Positions 16,503 through 30,800 of a stretch of DNA of 64,000 nucleotides are shown one piece after another. A program made the translations under genes and the position numbers. Source of the DNA: Piscicola geometra (Eukaryota; Annelida; Clitellata; Hirudinida; Piscicolidae). The notes under the pieces are model-generated. The model had not been told where the DNA came from and searched no databases. It worked only from the letters and a program-made list of their open reading frames with translations. How positions within the stretch are numbered: position 1 is the stretch's first letter; every line of letters starts with the position of its first letter. The stretch covers positions 8,985,126 through 9,049,125 of the forward strand of contig OX030958.1 in NCBI GenBank assembly GCA_943735955.1. The letters run 5' to 3'.

Positions 16503-19357
16503 TCAGAGTTCCAATATTTCTACCTTCCTGCTCGTAGAAGCAACCACCTGGTTAAGGGCACTGTTACTCACAACCACACCACCAGCAGCACTCTCAACTT
16601 GGTGATTCTTTTCACTTTTACCATTTTTATCTCCATGACTACCATTCAAACTACCATGTCTATTGGCGCCATTATGCATTGTGTTGTTGTTGAGATTATT
16701 GTTGTTGTCTTCGGCACCGTCTTCATCGACTTCTTGTAGCTTGTGCAGGAGACTCGAGTTGGCCGATGCATTCCTCTTATGTTTCATCTTTGCTGCAACA
16801 TTTCCCTGTTGTTGTTGCAGTTGTTGTTGTTGTTGTTGCTTGCGAGGGGTGATGTTGTTGTGCTGGTTGACGGGCTTGACGGTGATGATGAGGTTGTTGC
16901 TGTTGGCGACCATCATGTCGGTCACCTGGTCGAGACTCTTGCCCGCCACCTCGATGCCATTCACCTCCAGAATCTGTCGAGAGCGTTATTGAAAATTAAT
17001 AGTTGAAATTTAATGATTTAATTATAAAATTAATTTTAATGAATAATTTAAAGCGTAAAACCTTTTATAGAAAATAATTTTTTTTAAAGCCAAATTATCT
17101 ATAATTATTTTAAGGCTATGACCATTTGATTCAAACTCCACATAGGATTAAACAAAACAATATTATATTAGGAGGGGGGGGGATAAGTAAGCAAAAAATA
17201 TAAAATTTTGAAATTCGTTACGTCCACTTGGAATATGGTTCACTAGGTTATTTCATGAATATTTAATATTGGAAGTTAGTGCTTTTCTCCTCTACCTTTA
17301 GTAAATAATGGTATCCAGTGGGCTGTTTTTATACGAAAACAACAAATTCGGGTTTTTTCCAAGGCAACAACAATTCTTATTCACCACTTTAATGATCTCA
17401 CTGAGTTCTCAAGCCAAAACCCACAGATAAACAATTGCCTAGGCTGTCTAGTAAGAGAAGTTATGGAATCTCATTATTTCAAGTTGTTCTGGTGGTGTTT
17501 TTCGGCTTGGATGTGCATTTGGGGTCAAAAGCAGCAGTTGAGCAATTGGAGTAAGTTTATAAGTTAATTTTTATTATGCAGCCTCTTCTCAAGACGGCAA
17601 AAGAGAGACTAGAACATTGATAGAGGCCTTACTATGAAGTACCCAATCAGTGAGAAGGCTTCTCAAATCGATGACACTCTTGTTCACAATCTTAGAATGG
17701 AGAGGCATTGTAGTAAGATGAAACATAGACTGAAGAAACTAGTAAATTGAATGCAGTCAGTAGATCCATCATCCTATAAAAGAGTCAGCAGCCTAGAGAT
17801 GGAAAGATGCCATCTTTCAGAGGCTTCTAAGCATCGGTCAAAAAAACAGTCAAAACTTAACTAAAGAAAAGAAAACTAAGTTTTTAAAAAGAAAAAATTT
17901 GAAAAAAATCTGGTTTATAAAAAAAAGCGAAAAAGACTTTTATGCCTGTTGAAATCTGTAAATGATTTTTTTCACTGAAAAAAAAAGTTAAACAATTTTT
18001 TTTAATGAGTATTAACAAAGAAAGATTGAAACATATATAAAAACAAAAAAGTTTCAAAAAGTTTCAAAAAATGTGTTTTTCTAGTGAATGAAAGATTTAA
18101 AATCTCCCATTTTGTGTGTTTTTCCAATCGCGAGTGGGGGGGGGGGTTATTTTGGATATAAAAAAATAATTTTTTTAAACTTCTTGTATTGTTAGTGTTA
18201 ATCATATCTGTGGGCATTTTGAAATTTTGAAATCGATGATGATGCTTCTAATTATATATTAATATATAGTGTATGTTCGATACTGTAAAAAAACTAATTC
18301 CACACACTTCATCATTGACAGCGAGCAGGCCAGTACTCTCCGCCAGTCCTCCAGCCATCAGTCTCGAGATGAAGACACCCGGAACCTTCTCCATGCCATC
18401 GACCGTCACGCGGATGCTCACTCCGTCCCTGATGTAGAAGCCGAGTGGCCGATCCGTGCCCACACTCTTCATCAATTTCACGCGACGACACGTCTCGGGC
18501 ACGATGTCGATGTCGATGATGGCAGACACTCGTCTGAAGTCCTCAGGGAAGCTGATCATGGGGTGGGTTGGAGGATTGACTTTTCGGAAAGTGCTCAGTC
18601 CTGATGTTATGCTGCTGTTGAGAAGGTTGGATCTTGTGCTTGTTAGTGTGCCCATTTCTCCTGCTTTAAGATAAAATTTTACAATATTATTTTTTAAAAT
18701 ATGTCAATCATATTATAATGAACAAATATTTATTTGAATGGTTAAGATGATAAGTTCATTTTACTGACCATTTTTCAACAAAGACAGTTTGAAAAGGCGC
18801 TTGGACTTGAGGTAATGGCGAACAGCACACGCATAGTTATCATTATTGTTGATGGGCAACAAGTCTCCTTCATGGTCAGTGTACCACACAGTGAAGGGAT
18901 GGTTTCCAAGATGGTGTAGATTCTTTAAAACATCCACAAACGCTTCGAATGAAGAAGTTTTCTCGCTGTTCAAAAGAAACCTTCTAAATTCTGCATCCAG
19001 CTGAAGTAAAATAATTTATTATTTTTAAATAGACCAAAATTTTTGTTTTATGAAAAAATAATAGGTTAAAAACGAATTTAAAATATGTAAATAGACTCTT
19101 TAGTTTTATCACACTAGTAAATGCCTGCAGCTTAACTTTTGAAGTTATTTTGAGGATTTTGATCATTATTTTAATAAATGATAAACAAATGCAACCAATC
19201 AATCATCAATAGGTATAAAATTAATTATTTAATAATGATTATTATTAATTAATACAGGTTATTGAATGAAAAGATAAAATATATAATTTACCTTGCTTTT
19301 AACTTCTAAATAACTTCCTGAGTTTAACATTTGTGAATTTTTGTCACTCCTTGACAT
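16503..19357 (-). CDS. par-6: Partitioning-defective protein 6 (PAR-6) polarity scaffold
   Basis: Minus-strand exons in order: 19292-19357, 18769-19000, 18308-18660, 16503-16973; phases agree and predict 373 residues, close to the usual length. Residues about 17-98 are a PB1 domain (VKSK, then DAEFRRF, then [11 protein letters not shown]), which in the family pairs with the PB1 domain of atypical PKC. A semi-CRIB segment follows ([19 protein letters not shown]), which binds GTP-loaded Cdc42. Next is a PDZ domain (PLGFYIRDG loop, [34 protein letters not shown]). The protein acts at the cell cortex in the PAR/aPKC complex. The last exon joins the PDZ as NDE/ILEVNG and carries a glutamine-rich then asparagine-rich tail ending ILEL, which is not conserved. 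The last intron contains an interspersed repeat in the opposite orientation. Confidence 0.96.
17214..18245 (+). mobile_element. Unclassified interspersed element, copy 1 (in PAR-6 intron 3)
   Basis: This is clearly homologous to 53821-55216 over nearly its whole length: shared start TTCGTTACGTC, shared end GAAATCGATGATxATGC, and long near-identical stretches between. It lacks about 340 bp present in the other copy near 53895-54235. Both copies carry a poly-G run near the 3' end (G11 at 18136-18146 here) and a readable C-terminal frame ending in TGA at 17748-17750 ([12 protein letters not shown], then RLKKLVN). Stops and a 10-bp deletion show this copy is not intact. No transposase, reverse transcriptase or terminal repeats were recognised, so its class is unknown. 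Confidence 0.75.
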
Positions 19358-21080
19358 TTTAAAAGAATAAGATAACCAAAATTAAATAAGCTTACCTAAA
19401 GATATCAATTCCGTAAAAAATAAACCACCAAATAATTCTGACACATATTCTAAAAGCACTTAACACCTGTCATAATTTAATTTATAAATAACATTATTTA
19501 AAACAAATTTTATATACGATTTTCATAAAATTCACAAATAAATAGGTTTTCAACATTTTTTTAAAATTATTTTTTATTTTCCATTTGCCACCTCAAGAAA
19601 ATTATCTTAGCAAACAAACAAACTAACGAATCTAATGGAAATATGAGTCTTTTTAATTCTAAATTGTTACAAAGCTAGAATAAACCATTTAGTTTAAAAT
19701 TTTCATTTAATGAAAATAAGTACTTTGTATGGTTTTCTAAAGAATTGTCCTTAACTCTTGTAAAATGGGCTAGTAAAAAAAATCTAAATATTCACGCTTC
19801 TGGGAAGAGATTAGGCCCTAATCATTAGGGGAAGGCTCATGTGCTCTCGATGTCCTCCCTTGATCCGTGCCTGATATTCGTGCATGAAATCAAATGACAT
19901 TTAAAAACTTTTTTTACTTTTTGCTCCACACGATTAAAAAAATAAGAGAAATGATGTTTGCTTTTTAATCACGATTCTCATCATACCAGACATAATCACC
20001 GCAATAAATACCACTATTCTCTCGCCTTCGTTTTCATTAGCTAGCTCTTACAAAAACACGTTTTAATCATCGTGCCTTACAATCCTTTTTTAATCACTGT
20101 ATAAAGTATTTGTGAAAAACTTTGTTTATTTTGAGCTTCTTCTCTAAATCATCCTTTCCCTATACGCTATTTCCTGCCTAAATGGGCGTTATTTCACAAT
20201 GCTGAATAGAAGTTTGTCAGATATAATTCTTTTTTATGAGCTTGAAAAAATTTATTCTAGTTATACAATAGCTCTGAAGTATTTTTTATACATAAATACA
20301 GTGAATTTCCATAGTCGAATCTTTTTATTTTATCAATTTTCTGAATAAAAATTATTTTTAAAACATGATTAGTAAAAAAATATGATAAAAATTATTCCAA
20401 CATTTTGGCGTGCGTTTTTTTAAATATTAAAATTACTTGAGTATTGAAACCCGAGCTCTGAAGTATAATTATTTTTTTTTAAATTTTAAATGTTTTATAC
20501 ATTTAAAAGATGCAATGCAAAATAAAATACAATAATAAAATGAGACTAAAAATGATAAGCACTTTTTATGTCTCAATGAAAGCTAAAAAAGCAGTAAATG
20601 AATCTTTAGTGGAAAAACTGCAACAGTGTAAGGAGTCTAATTAACATCGATTCTTGCCATTTAACCACCTTAGAACCATTAAAAAGTACTTCATTGAAGA
20701 TTGTGAAAAAGAAACTCATGTACATTTTATTTGAATGTTTCACCAAATTAAAAACGTTACAAAAGGTTTTAATTTTCAGAAGTTTTTAAATTTTTGTAAA
20801 GTAAAAAATCCAACTGAAGTTACTGTCATAAAAACACACACTAAAAAGTTAAAATAAAAAAACTTCAACACAATTTCCTTTTCAATACATTATTTACAAC
20901 AACTTGAAAACTAAGTAAAAAATTTTAAAAAACGGTAAATATTTCAAAATAAAAAATGTGGCTTAGTTAAAAAGACAAATAAAATGAGATTACAGTTATA
21001 TTTTAAAGTTTTAACCATATTCTTAATCAATGAAATCAAAAAACCAAAACAGTCGATTTTTTCTTCCGTTCATTTCAGAT
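19358..21080. other. Intergenic DNA between PAR-6 and the lectin/CUB receptor gene
   Basis: Both neighbours are on the minus strand, so this holds the 3' UTR of the receptor gene on the right and the PAR-6 promoter and 5' UTR on the left. A TTTATT at 20726-20731 is a possible receptor poly(A) signal. The sequence is otherwise AT-rich with no coding potential that I can see. No TATA box or other promoter element is convincing. Confidence 0.45.
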
Positions 21081-21807
21081 TCATAACTTCGAAATGGGAT
21101 CCCGGATGAAAGTCGATTTCTTGACGAACTCGTCGGATCCTTGTTGATTGCCTCTCATCGCTTCAAAACTCGAAAGTTTCTGGAACTTCCCAACGTTTCT
21201 ATTTTCATGAACACTGTCAGCCTGGGCGCTGTTCTGTCGCTTGGGGTGAGCTACTTTGGGACTGGTTGCTTCGATGTTGTACGAAACACTCCTGCTACTC
21301 GGAAACTCCTGGGTGTACGCAGAAGCAGTTTGGTGCTGGCCTCCCTTGTCGAGCATGTTGAGTTTGTCGACTTCCGCCTTGACGAGGTCTGGCGACTCGT
21401 AGATGTGGTCACTCCTATAAGCCTCGTTGTTGTCTGAAGAGAGGAAGGTGGTTACGTTGGAGGGGTATGGGCAGTTTCCATGCGCGACTGAAGTGGAAGG
21501 TGCCATGACGACCATGGTGGAGAGGGGTTGTGAGGAATGATGCGGTGACTGTTTGTAGACTTGGTTGCCGCTTCTGAATCCTCCTTCTGCTTCCTGCTGC
21601 AACAGGCGCATCGTGGCGTACTCATTGAGGTTCTCGATGCATCCACCGGGGTAGTGAGACGCCCCATCGTTCGGGAGAACTCGATACTTCCGTTCTTCTC
21701 CCATCGGGAGAGACTGCTGGTTGATTGCCGAAAAATCGTAAATCAAGTCACGAGAACCGAATGGTTTGGTCTGGTAGTGTGTGTGCACCATATCCTGTTT
21801 CAAACGC
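21081..21807 (-). CDS. Last exon of the lectin/CUB receptor: cytoplasmic tail
   Basis: This exon starts in phase 2 after CTCTTCAG and completes the Lys codon split from the transmembrane exon, so the tail begins CIKRLKQDMVH, a basic stop-transfer sequence right after the membrane helix. It encodes 241 residues with no known catalytic domain. Tyrosines in signalling-type contexts are visible: YATM (residue about 473, the YxxM type bound by PI3-kinase SH2 domains) and YESP (about 546, the YxxP type bound by Crk SH2 domains). Whether these are phosphorylated is not known from sequence. The tail is Ser/Gln/His-rich. Confidence 0.85.
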
Positions 21808-24800
21808 CTGAAGAGAATGTAAAAGAGTTTTTACTATATTTACTTTTTAGTGGGCATAAAAATATTTTATTAAAATCGTAACAACACTTTAAAGCTTTTA
21901 TAAATTTAAATGGCATAAAAACCATTTTAAAAAGAAAAATAAGCCCCAGTAGAGTCATAAAATGAAGATGGAAATAGGAAAAATCATGAAATTGTGATAT
22001 TAAAGTTTGAAAAAAAATATTTTTTAAATTATAAAAACACAAATGACCCAAAATTAGCACAAAATTCCGATTCGTAATGAAATGCTCGTGGAGCCAATTT
22101 GATCTGATACCCTCGGGAAATCATCAGCTTCTCCTAAATATTTAAATTCTCACATTTTGGTGTACCAAAGATTGTTATTATCACTCTTCATCATGAAAAT
22201 TCTATCTCTAAAACGTAGCTTTAATGAATTTTCAAATTTTATTTTATATAACAAATTTTAATTTGAAAATTATTATTTAGAAAAAGACAAAAAATAATTT
22301 TTCCTTGTTTGCTGACTTTACGCCAAACAAAATTCAATGCTTTGTCCACACTGCTTTTAGAACTCTTCTTACGAGCTGAGCCAGGTTTAAGAGCAAATCC
22401 CTTAATACTCTTACAAACATGCTTTAAATATATGAATTAGTGTCTTACCTGAACAATTGCTATTACCACTACTATCACTACTACTTTATATACTACTACT
22501 ATCACTACTACTAGTTATGCTTCCACTTTATTTAAATAAACTAGTTTATTATTCATAAACTGTTCAATTGTGATTTCATAGTATTACTAAATTATCATGA
22601 TAGATTGAATTAAAAAACAATTTATATTACCCTGGATAGCTTTTTAAAAAGGAACTAATCTAATATTCAATACTGTTGTTCTCTTATAAAATAACGAGCA
22701 ACTTTATAAGATTTAGAAGAAATAATTATATAATTCAACAAATTTCCCGTAACAACACATTTGCATACTGACATACACCCTGGAAAGAACACATGACACT
22801 CGTGCTTGTTTGCCTTAGTACAATTGTCACAGATGCTATCGTCTGCATAACAAAAATGTGCTCTAGGACGTATAAATTGTTTTTGTATAGATTGTTTATA
22901 GCCAAGTCTTTGTCAATAACATTAAAAAATAATATTTTAAAATAACCTTTTATACTTTAAGAAAGTATTTATTGAACTACCGTAAGCCGTAAAATACAAA
23001 TATATTCGCACACTTTAAAATAATTGTTTTTTGAATTTCTGAAATTATATCTAATGTTCAACTTATTATAGAAAACTCTATGTCCCTTTCAATGAAGTTT
23101 TTATACAATGTATCATTTGTACATACATGTATTAATAAAAAATAGAACTTACATGTGACTACAAGACAAATACAAAAAACATACTTTTATAATGAGTGAT
23201 GATAAGATGCCTCAAGAGGCCTAATTCGTGCACATAATGATCTGTCTGCCCGCCTTCCTGCCGATCCATCAGACACACTCCCAAATTATGCACGCTTTCA
23301 CGCACTTAATATTCCAGCAGTGCCATGCTCAACCAACACCAACATTCTTTTCTTCACCATCCTCATCATCTTAATCGCCATCATCATTATCATCATCATC
23401 ATCATCAATTGAATCCTTTCATCTCCTTGAACATCATTACAACATGCCTCTTTCAACCTCTTAATTATAGGACTCTATGCTTGAATTTGTTTCAATTATT
23501 CTCAACCTTTATATTTTTTCATTCTTTTTGATTTATTTTTACGATATTTTAAAGTAGAACCATCTACACTTCTAATTTCAGACTCTACTGTACAACAGGA
23601 GCGTGTCTAATAAAATCAGTAGACTGTCATAATCAAATCGCTTAGACTTGCTTAGAGCCAAATATAGAAAAAAGACAAAATAAATATTTATAAAGAAACA
23701 TTTAAAAAATATGTTGATAATAATAAATTATTGAGACAGTGACCGCATCCATTAACATCATCACCAAGACTTAATCATGCGGTTATGGCTAGACGATCTT
23801 TCCTGTTTTGAGGATCCTTATCGCAGTGATTATCATATTGAATCCTATTATCAGTCACAATCAACATCGTCACTTCTATCGTAGAAGTTTTATAATATTT
23901 TGGAAATATTCAAGGCACATTTTTCATTCACTTAGAAACAAACGCCTTTAATTTTTTGCCCCTGTTATTAATTCTTTTAAATAATTCATTAGTTATTTTT
24001 CCCCCATATTATCGTTTTTCTAAAATTTTGAAAAAAAGAATTTTGGAAAAAATTAGAACTTAAAATAAGGAGACAAAATATAATGAGAATCTTCGCGATA
24101 AGATTATTATAAAAACAATAAAGTATGAGACTACCATTGCAAAATCTGATGTAGCCTGGGAATGAATCATAAATAAGAAGATAAAAATATCAAAAAGTCC
24201 GAAATTATATTGATATAAAAAAAAATAAAAGTAATTTAATTAAGCAATATCAAAAGATAGATATAAATATATATCACACAATGCATTTTATTCATATAGG
24301 TGCTGTTAACAATATGAGATTAAACTTGTTTTTTTAAAAATAATTATAAGAGGAATGATTAACCATAATAAGGAAAAGTATTCAGATTTGAAAAAGATTT
24401 TGGTCAAGATTCAAATAAATGTTGAAAAAATAATTGATTAATGAGATTAATGAATTATTAGTAATTAATAATTGGTTGATTTCAAAATTTGAAAAAAAAA
24501 ATTAATAAAGGATGAGATAAAAGTAATCAAAAACACTATTCGAATTAAAATTAAGAATAAAAACATATTAGGAAAAACAATACACAGAAAACAATATATA
24601 TTAAAGAGTAATTCACTTATTTTTATTTTAAAGAAGCAAAAACAAGCGAACACATAAAAAAATCTAGTAGGGGCACATCTGCTGGCCTAATTAATTCTAG
24701 GAATAAGCATAATAATGTGGCCGATTAGTAAGGCAATTGAAGCAGGACCACTATCTTTTTAACAATCAGCGATTAAAACAGATTATAAGAAAATTCACTG

Positions 24801-27800
24801 CTTTAGAAATATTAATTAAGATTTTCATAGAATAAGAAAGAAATTAAAAACTTAAAACCTAAAAGCATTGTTTTTTGAGTTATAAATGGAGATGGTATTT
24901 TGACATCCGTCGGAGTTGGCTGACCCTTCAGATCTTCGTACAAATTCTGAGTTTGAAATATGATTTAAAGAGACGATTGTTCATTTCACGACCAAATAAA
25001 AAATCCTCTTTTCACTATAATTATTACGCTTCATAGAAATAAATCCGAGTAGGGAAAAAATAATTAACCTATAATTTAAACTATAACCATATTTTTACAT
25101 TTTTTTCAAATGATGAGAACACTCATGTCGAAAAAAAATGAAAAAAGGCTCTAATATAAATTTTAAAAATAGTTTTTCATCTCTTTCATGATCTCTCAAA
25201 TTTAATAAAAATTTCTATGGAAATGATGAAATGACTAAATTAATAATAATAAAAAAATACTCATTGAGAAAAGAAAAACATTCTTGCTCCCTTTGAAGCT
25301 TATTCGTTCGTTTCAAAAATCCAAATTATCCATTCATACAATATTCTGTTGTTTAACTATTTCTTCCAAACAAATTTTAATTTTCCAAAAAAAAATTGTA
25401 CAAAGAATAAAAAATCCAATGTTTAAAAATGTTGGTCACCAATTCAGAGCACTTGACATGATTGATTTTGTGATGGGAAGTTGTATAATTATGGCCATTC
25501 ATCCTTGCAACCTTCATATTATAGGAAATATCTAGGATTAAACCCTTTGTATATGAGCTATCATTCATTTTTTCGTTACACTAAATATAATGCACCAATA
25601 GAAAATGCACGAAAATGTTAATCCAATTTCGTTGATAATTTTTTTATAAAAGCAATTTTATTAATATAGTTTAAAATGTTTCGTTTTTATTAATTAAAAC
25701 AAGCTCAAAGTTTACATATTTTGAGCCAAAAATGTTTTGATATTTTTCAATACTTCAAAACAATACAAAAATGGAAAAATACTTGTTAAAAAAAATAATA
25801 ACTTAATAAAATATAATAAAGAAAAATTTGAAAAGCAAGTAATATAATCAAGACTGGTCAAGAGGGCACACAAATCTACAATGGACGCTGCATTGTGTTC
25901 AGTCATGCAGCGAACGGACCTTGCTTACCTAATGAAAAAATAACACGCTCTTTTATCAAAGGAAGCACAATCAAAACTGCGCATTTCATTATGAAAGCAT
26001 AATGCCAATGAGTTTTCCGTTATTGCTTCTCCCTCGTGCGCTTATTAATGCTGGAATTATGCCGACACTTTGGCTGCAATACCGCGAAGACTATCAAACT
26101 AATATTGAAACGAGATTCCCATTTTTCAACTTCTTCAGATTTTTTGAATTTCATTAATATCATAATGAAATTGTAACCTATTTTGTATGGTAACTTTGCA
26201 ATTGGAAAAGAAATAATGTTAAATAAATATAAAAGAAACAAGTATACGAAAAGAAACAAAATTTATCGTTATAAAGTCAAATAAATTATTCTGAAATATT
26301 TCGGTATCCTTAGTTATTCCAGGCTTTTAAAAGGTCAAGAAAGGCAGGAATGCTGTGTTGTTGGTTTTGGTAGTAGTTGCAGTGGTCGTAGTAGTAGTAG
26401 TAGTGGTAGTATTAATTGTAGTATAGAATTTGGTGTTATAGTTTTAGTAGCAGTAGTACAAGAAATAGAAGTAGTAGTCTAGAAAAAGATTGACATAAGC
26501 TTTTAAGCTAAAACTAAAAGAATTGATTTTAAGAAAAATATATATATATAATTATCAATAAAAACAGGAAAATAATTCCAATATACAAAGTTAAAATAAT
26601 TTTTCAATAACTGTAAGAATGACAAGTTTAAAACGGAAAAGTAGATTAGTGATATTACTACAATAACGTATCGACCATATTGTTATGGAAATCTGTTCTC
26701 GATCGATAAATTATACGTTAAGCCATTAATTACCAGATCAAAGGCAGAGGTCGTAAGGGATGAAACTTCTATGTCGGATTTATTAATAGAAGCTTTTACG
26801 AAATCAATCAAAACAAAAAACTAAAAAAATTAGAAAAACATACTTATTCTATTTTTTCATTTACATTTGACGAGAATTCTTCAAATGGTGGTGACAATAT
26901 TGTTGATGATTATTTTATTCCAAAAAAAATTGGAATACAATAAAAAGAAAAAAATACAAAAAAAGAATATTATTTATGTGGCGTAAACCCCTTGGTACTT
27001 CAAGACCTCTCGGTTTTGAATAATGATACAACATATGTAATAGAAGGAATGCATATGGATCATCAAATGATGCGAAGACATTACATATTTTCATTCTTTC
27101 TTTCAATATTTTATATTAAATCCTAATGGCTGTTTTTTTATCATAAATAGGAATTTAAAGTTTTTCTATTCTAAAACTATATGTTTTTTTTGTTTACCTT
27201 AGAATAGAAAATGATTTATAAAATAGTGGAAACTATTAAAATTTTCAAACACGGTATTCATTGAATTTAAATAATCTAAAAATTAAATTAAAATCTTGAA
27301 AACATGTTTTTAAAATAAATAACAATTTATTTAAGCTCATTTCCAAATTTTTTTTGGAAATGTCTAATTTTTTTAATGTTTTTACATTTGATTAATGATT
27401 TACTATAAAAACTTTACCAGATATATAATTTTATTTAAGTAATTTCTACTATAGATAATTATTTATGAATCAAATTTTCATCATTTGAAATAAAATAACC
27501 TAACTCTGGTTTGATAAAACCAAAGAATCAACTCGATTGTCAATTTCAAGATTTAAGTATCGCAAAAATCTGTAAAAAACGTTTCGAATTAATTTAAACT
27601 TTTTGGGCGTTTTCACTCTTGATTTTAAATGTTTTAGAGTTATTCTCCGATTTCATAAAGAGTGCTTCATATTCACCTTTGTATTTTCTTATCTTTTGTA
27701 ACTGATAAATTATTTACTTGGCCGAGTATTTACGCAAATATTTACTAGCTACATGAATCAAACCCTATTTATCTTGTATATTAAAACCCGATAAGTGAAA

Positions 27801-30800
27801 TGTTGAGCAAACAAATATGTTTACAAAAATATTTTTTCTATTTATTTAAAAAGTACATGATTGATTTTAAATACTCAAAACATCAGCTGTATAAAACTAG
27901 GAATAATAATTAATTTTTAATAATAAAAACATTATAAATCAGAGAATACTTATCAAGACTCTGTACAAGTGCAGTCTTATGATCCTTAGCAAATGGAGTT
28001 AATCATAGCTTTTGAGCGAGTTATTGCAGCCTAAAGATGTCAAAACTAGGAAACTTAATTACACATCTTGGCGCGCATACATCAGCCAGGCCCTAATAAC
28101 ACACCGGCATATTTCCAAGAACAGAAGCAAACACCTGATTGTATTTACGGAGAAAAAGAATGAATTATTGAAATGCGAAGTGCAACAAAAATCACTTGAT
28201 AATCTATGCGTTGAGTCTCTGATCAAACACTCAAAACAGGAGGACACATGGAAAGTGTTTGCCTACAAACAAACCCACGATTAGGAAAAAATGAACTTAT
28301 AGGTACAACTACGAGGATTTCTCGAAGGAACAAGTAAAGAGTATTTAACGACCTAGTTGATTTAGCGATCGATTTATAGCCGTTAGAGAATAATTTGTTA
28401 TTCTTTTTGTGCAAGAATTGATTAAGGGTTGTTTTTAATGTTGTTGCTGAAGCACTTCAATATATCGTATTCACGGTGTTTGATTTTAAAATGGGTTTTC
28501 CATTTTTTGTTTAAAACAATTGAACTGAAGATTTGAATTAAGTTAATAACTCGCATGAAGAGACCTTCGCATATCGTTTTTGAAAATTTTTTCAGGCCAT
28601 ATAAAGAATAAAAAGAAAAGTATTGATCATCTTTCATATTTTTATTATTTCTTGAATCTCCGAAGCTTTTTTATCAAACCTCCAGCGTTATTTGGCTTTC
28701 TAAAAAATTACTTGTCCAAATTTTTTTATTCAAAATTCACGTCACGAACTGTTTCTAAATAAAAAAAGTATAACCTTTTGAATCAGAATTGTCTAAAAAC
28801 CTACACAAAAAAAAACACACAAAAATGCTTAATAAAATATTTTTGAAACTAAGATAAATAGATCAATTTTATATATATTTCAATAGACTTTCCCAAAATC
28901 CTGACCATGAATATTTTATCAATGCTTTTGTACACAACTCGTATTTCTAGTTGTTTTATGAATATCGCGTGAACCGACATAATATAACAATTTTTCTATT
29001 TTCCATTCATTAATTTTTTTAATAACGTATCATAACTTATGCGTTTATAATAATTTTCTCAGATAAATGATGAAACACTTTTTGTTAACAGTTATTTAAA
29101 AAAATAGATTTGAACGTTTAAATTGATATTTTAAAGTTTTTATTTATTTTTATTCTAAAGTTCTCATCACCATTACTGATTTTTTTTAAAAATATGTATA
29201 TTTTTATCAAGGGAAAACTTTCAATAAATTTTATATCTCTAAGAAACTTCCTAATCCCACACACGTGTCATTTATCTTCTATTTGCACACTAAACATTTC
29301 AACTTTACGGGTTTAAATGACTTTTTATTACTTTTTTAGTATATTCTATATTTAATTCGTTTTAAAATATGATTTTATAAAATATCTTTACGCGAATGCA
29401 TTAATAAATATAATAAATGTAAAAGAGCTGATGAATACAAACGTAATTATTTAAACGAAAATTTTCTTCATGTATTTATTAAATAGACAGAGATTTATAG
29501 TAATTTTTTTCCAGTAATTTATTGTTTGGTGAATATATAATTGAGGTCCATAGAGAAAGAAAAGAAAGAAGTGAGATGAATATCGCTAGAACCAATGATT
29601 TTCACGACAGAAGACGCCAAGAAGGTAGTAAAATATTTATTCTCTTATATTCTTGTTTTCTCATAGTTTGAAAGAAAAAAAAATATTTCATGAAGATCCG
29701 TATTACATTTTTTAACATCTTGAACGGAAAACATAAAAGCGGGAAAAAGAGAGAAGCCTGTTACAACTGAGTGAGGTCAGTAAGTGAAGAAGGGCCAATA
29801 CGTCATGCCTTATTATTATTTCAACGCTTATTAATGCATGATTACCAAACGCTCGTAACTGGATGAAGGGGATTGATTGTGTACTCATTCTATTATTGTG
29901 ACTTTTATTATTATATAAATATTAATAGTTGGCACTTTTCAATAACTTTTCTCAAAAAGTTTAGATTAAAGAAAACTTAAGTATTCAATTAATTAATATT
30001 TATAAAGCGAATATATTTTAATACATTAAAAGTTTAATTGTATAAATTATTTGAATTTTTGAATACTTATTGCCAAAAAAATAATTAAACAATATGATGC
30101 TAAATGTAAGTGTTTTAATTGATAACTTACATTATCGTGAACTTTATCAGTCTAAATTATGGTATACCAAAACTTTAAAGACAGTTTGTGTCTTTTATTG
30201 ATTCCCCATTTTGACGAATAATTTCCAGGGGGCGTAAGCTCGAACTAGTTTTAAGAGCATACAAGGTAATATAAATATAACCTTATCGACATTTACTGAT
30301 TTATATGGTTTCAAATTCGCAAAAAACTTTCTAAAAAACTTTTTTGCAAAAGGTTTTTGTACGTGCTCTTTGAACGCCTAAAAAGAGTGATAGATCTGTC
30401 GAGAATTTTGGAAAGTAATACTTCTTCAATCACGTTGAAACTATAATATCTTCTAGCTTTTGAAAAGGGGATCACCGTGGGAATAAGAGTTAAGAATGAT
30501 TGATCTTTCTTATACATATTGTGACGTAGTTAGCGAGCGGGTTGGCTTAGATGGTAAGTCGTTAGACCTGCAACTTAAAGGTCACCAGTTCAAATTCCTG
30601 TACAGCCAACCGTGAGCTATCATATACCCAGTGTATATGATGCGGTGTTTCACGACTTATGTCGTGTGAGTGGCGCTTCAGTTGCGTGCCCGGGCGCTAT
30701 ACAAAACTGACATTGACATTTACAAAGAGGATCTCCGAGTATTAAATATGTAAAATCATTTATCTATCATCGTTTACCTATTTTATTTTTATTAATATTT

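Noticed and set aside
16663..17006. Plus-strand Cys/Leu-rich ORFs opposite the PAR-6 last exon
   Set aside because: They are the complement of CAA/CAG-coded Gln and Asn tracts, and the PAR-6 frame is certain.
30527..30610. A functional tRNA gene
   Set aside because: Boxes A and B are present, but the cloverleaf is imperfect and the sequence runs on into a SINE body and tail, so it is a SINE head.
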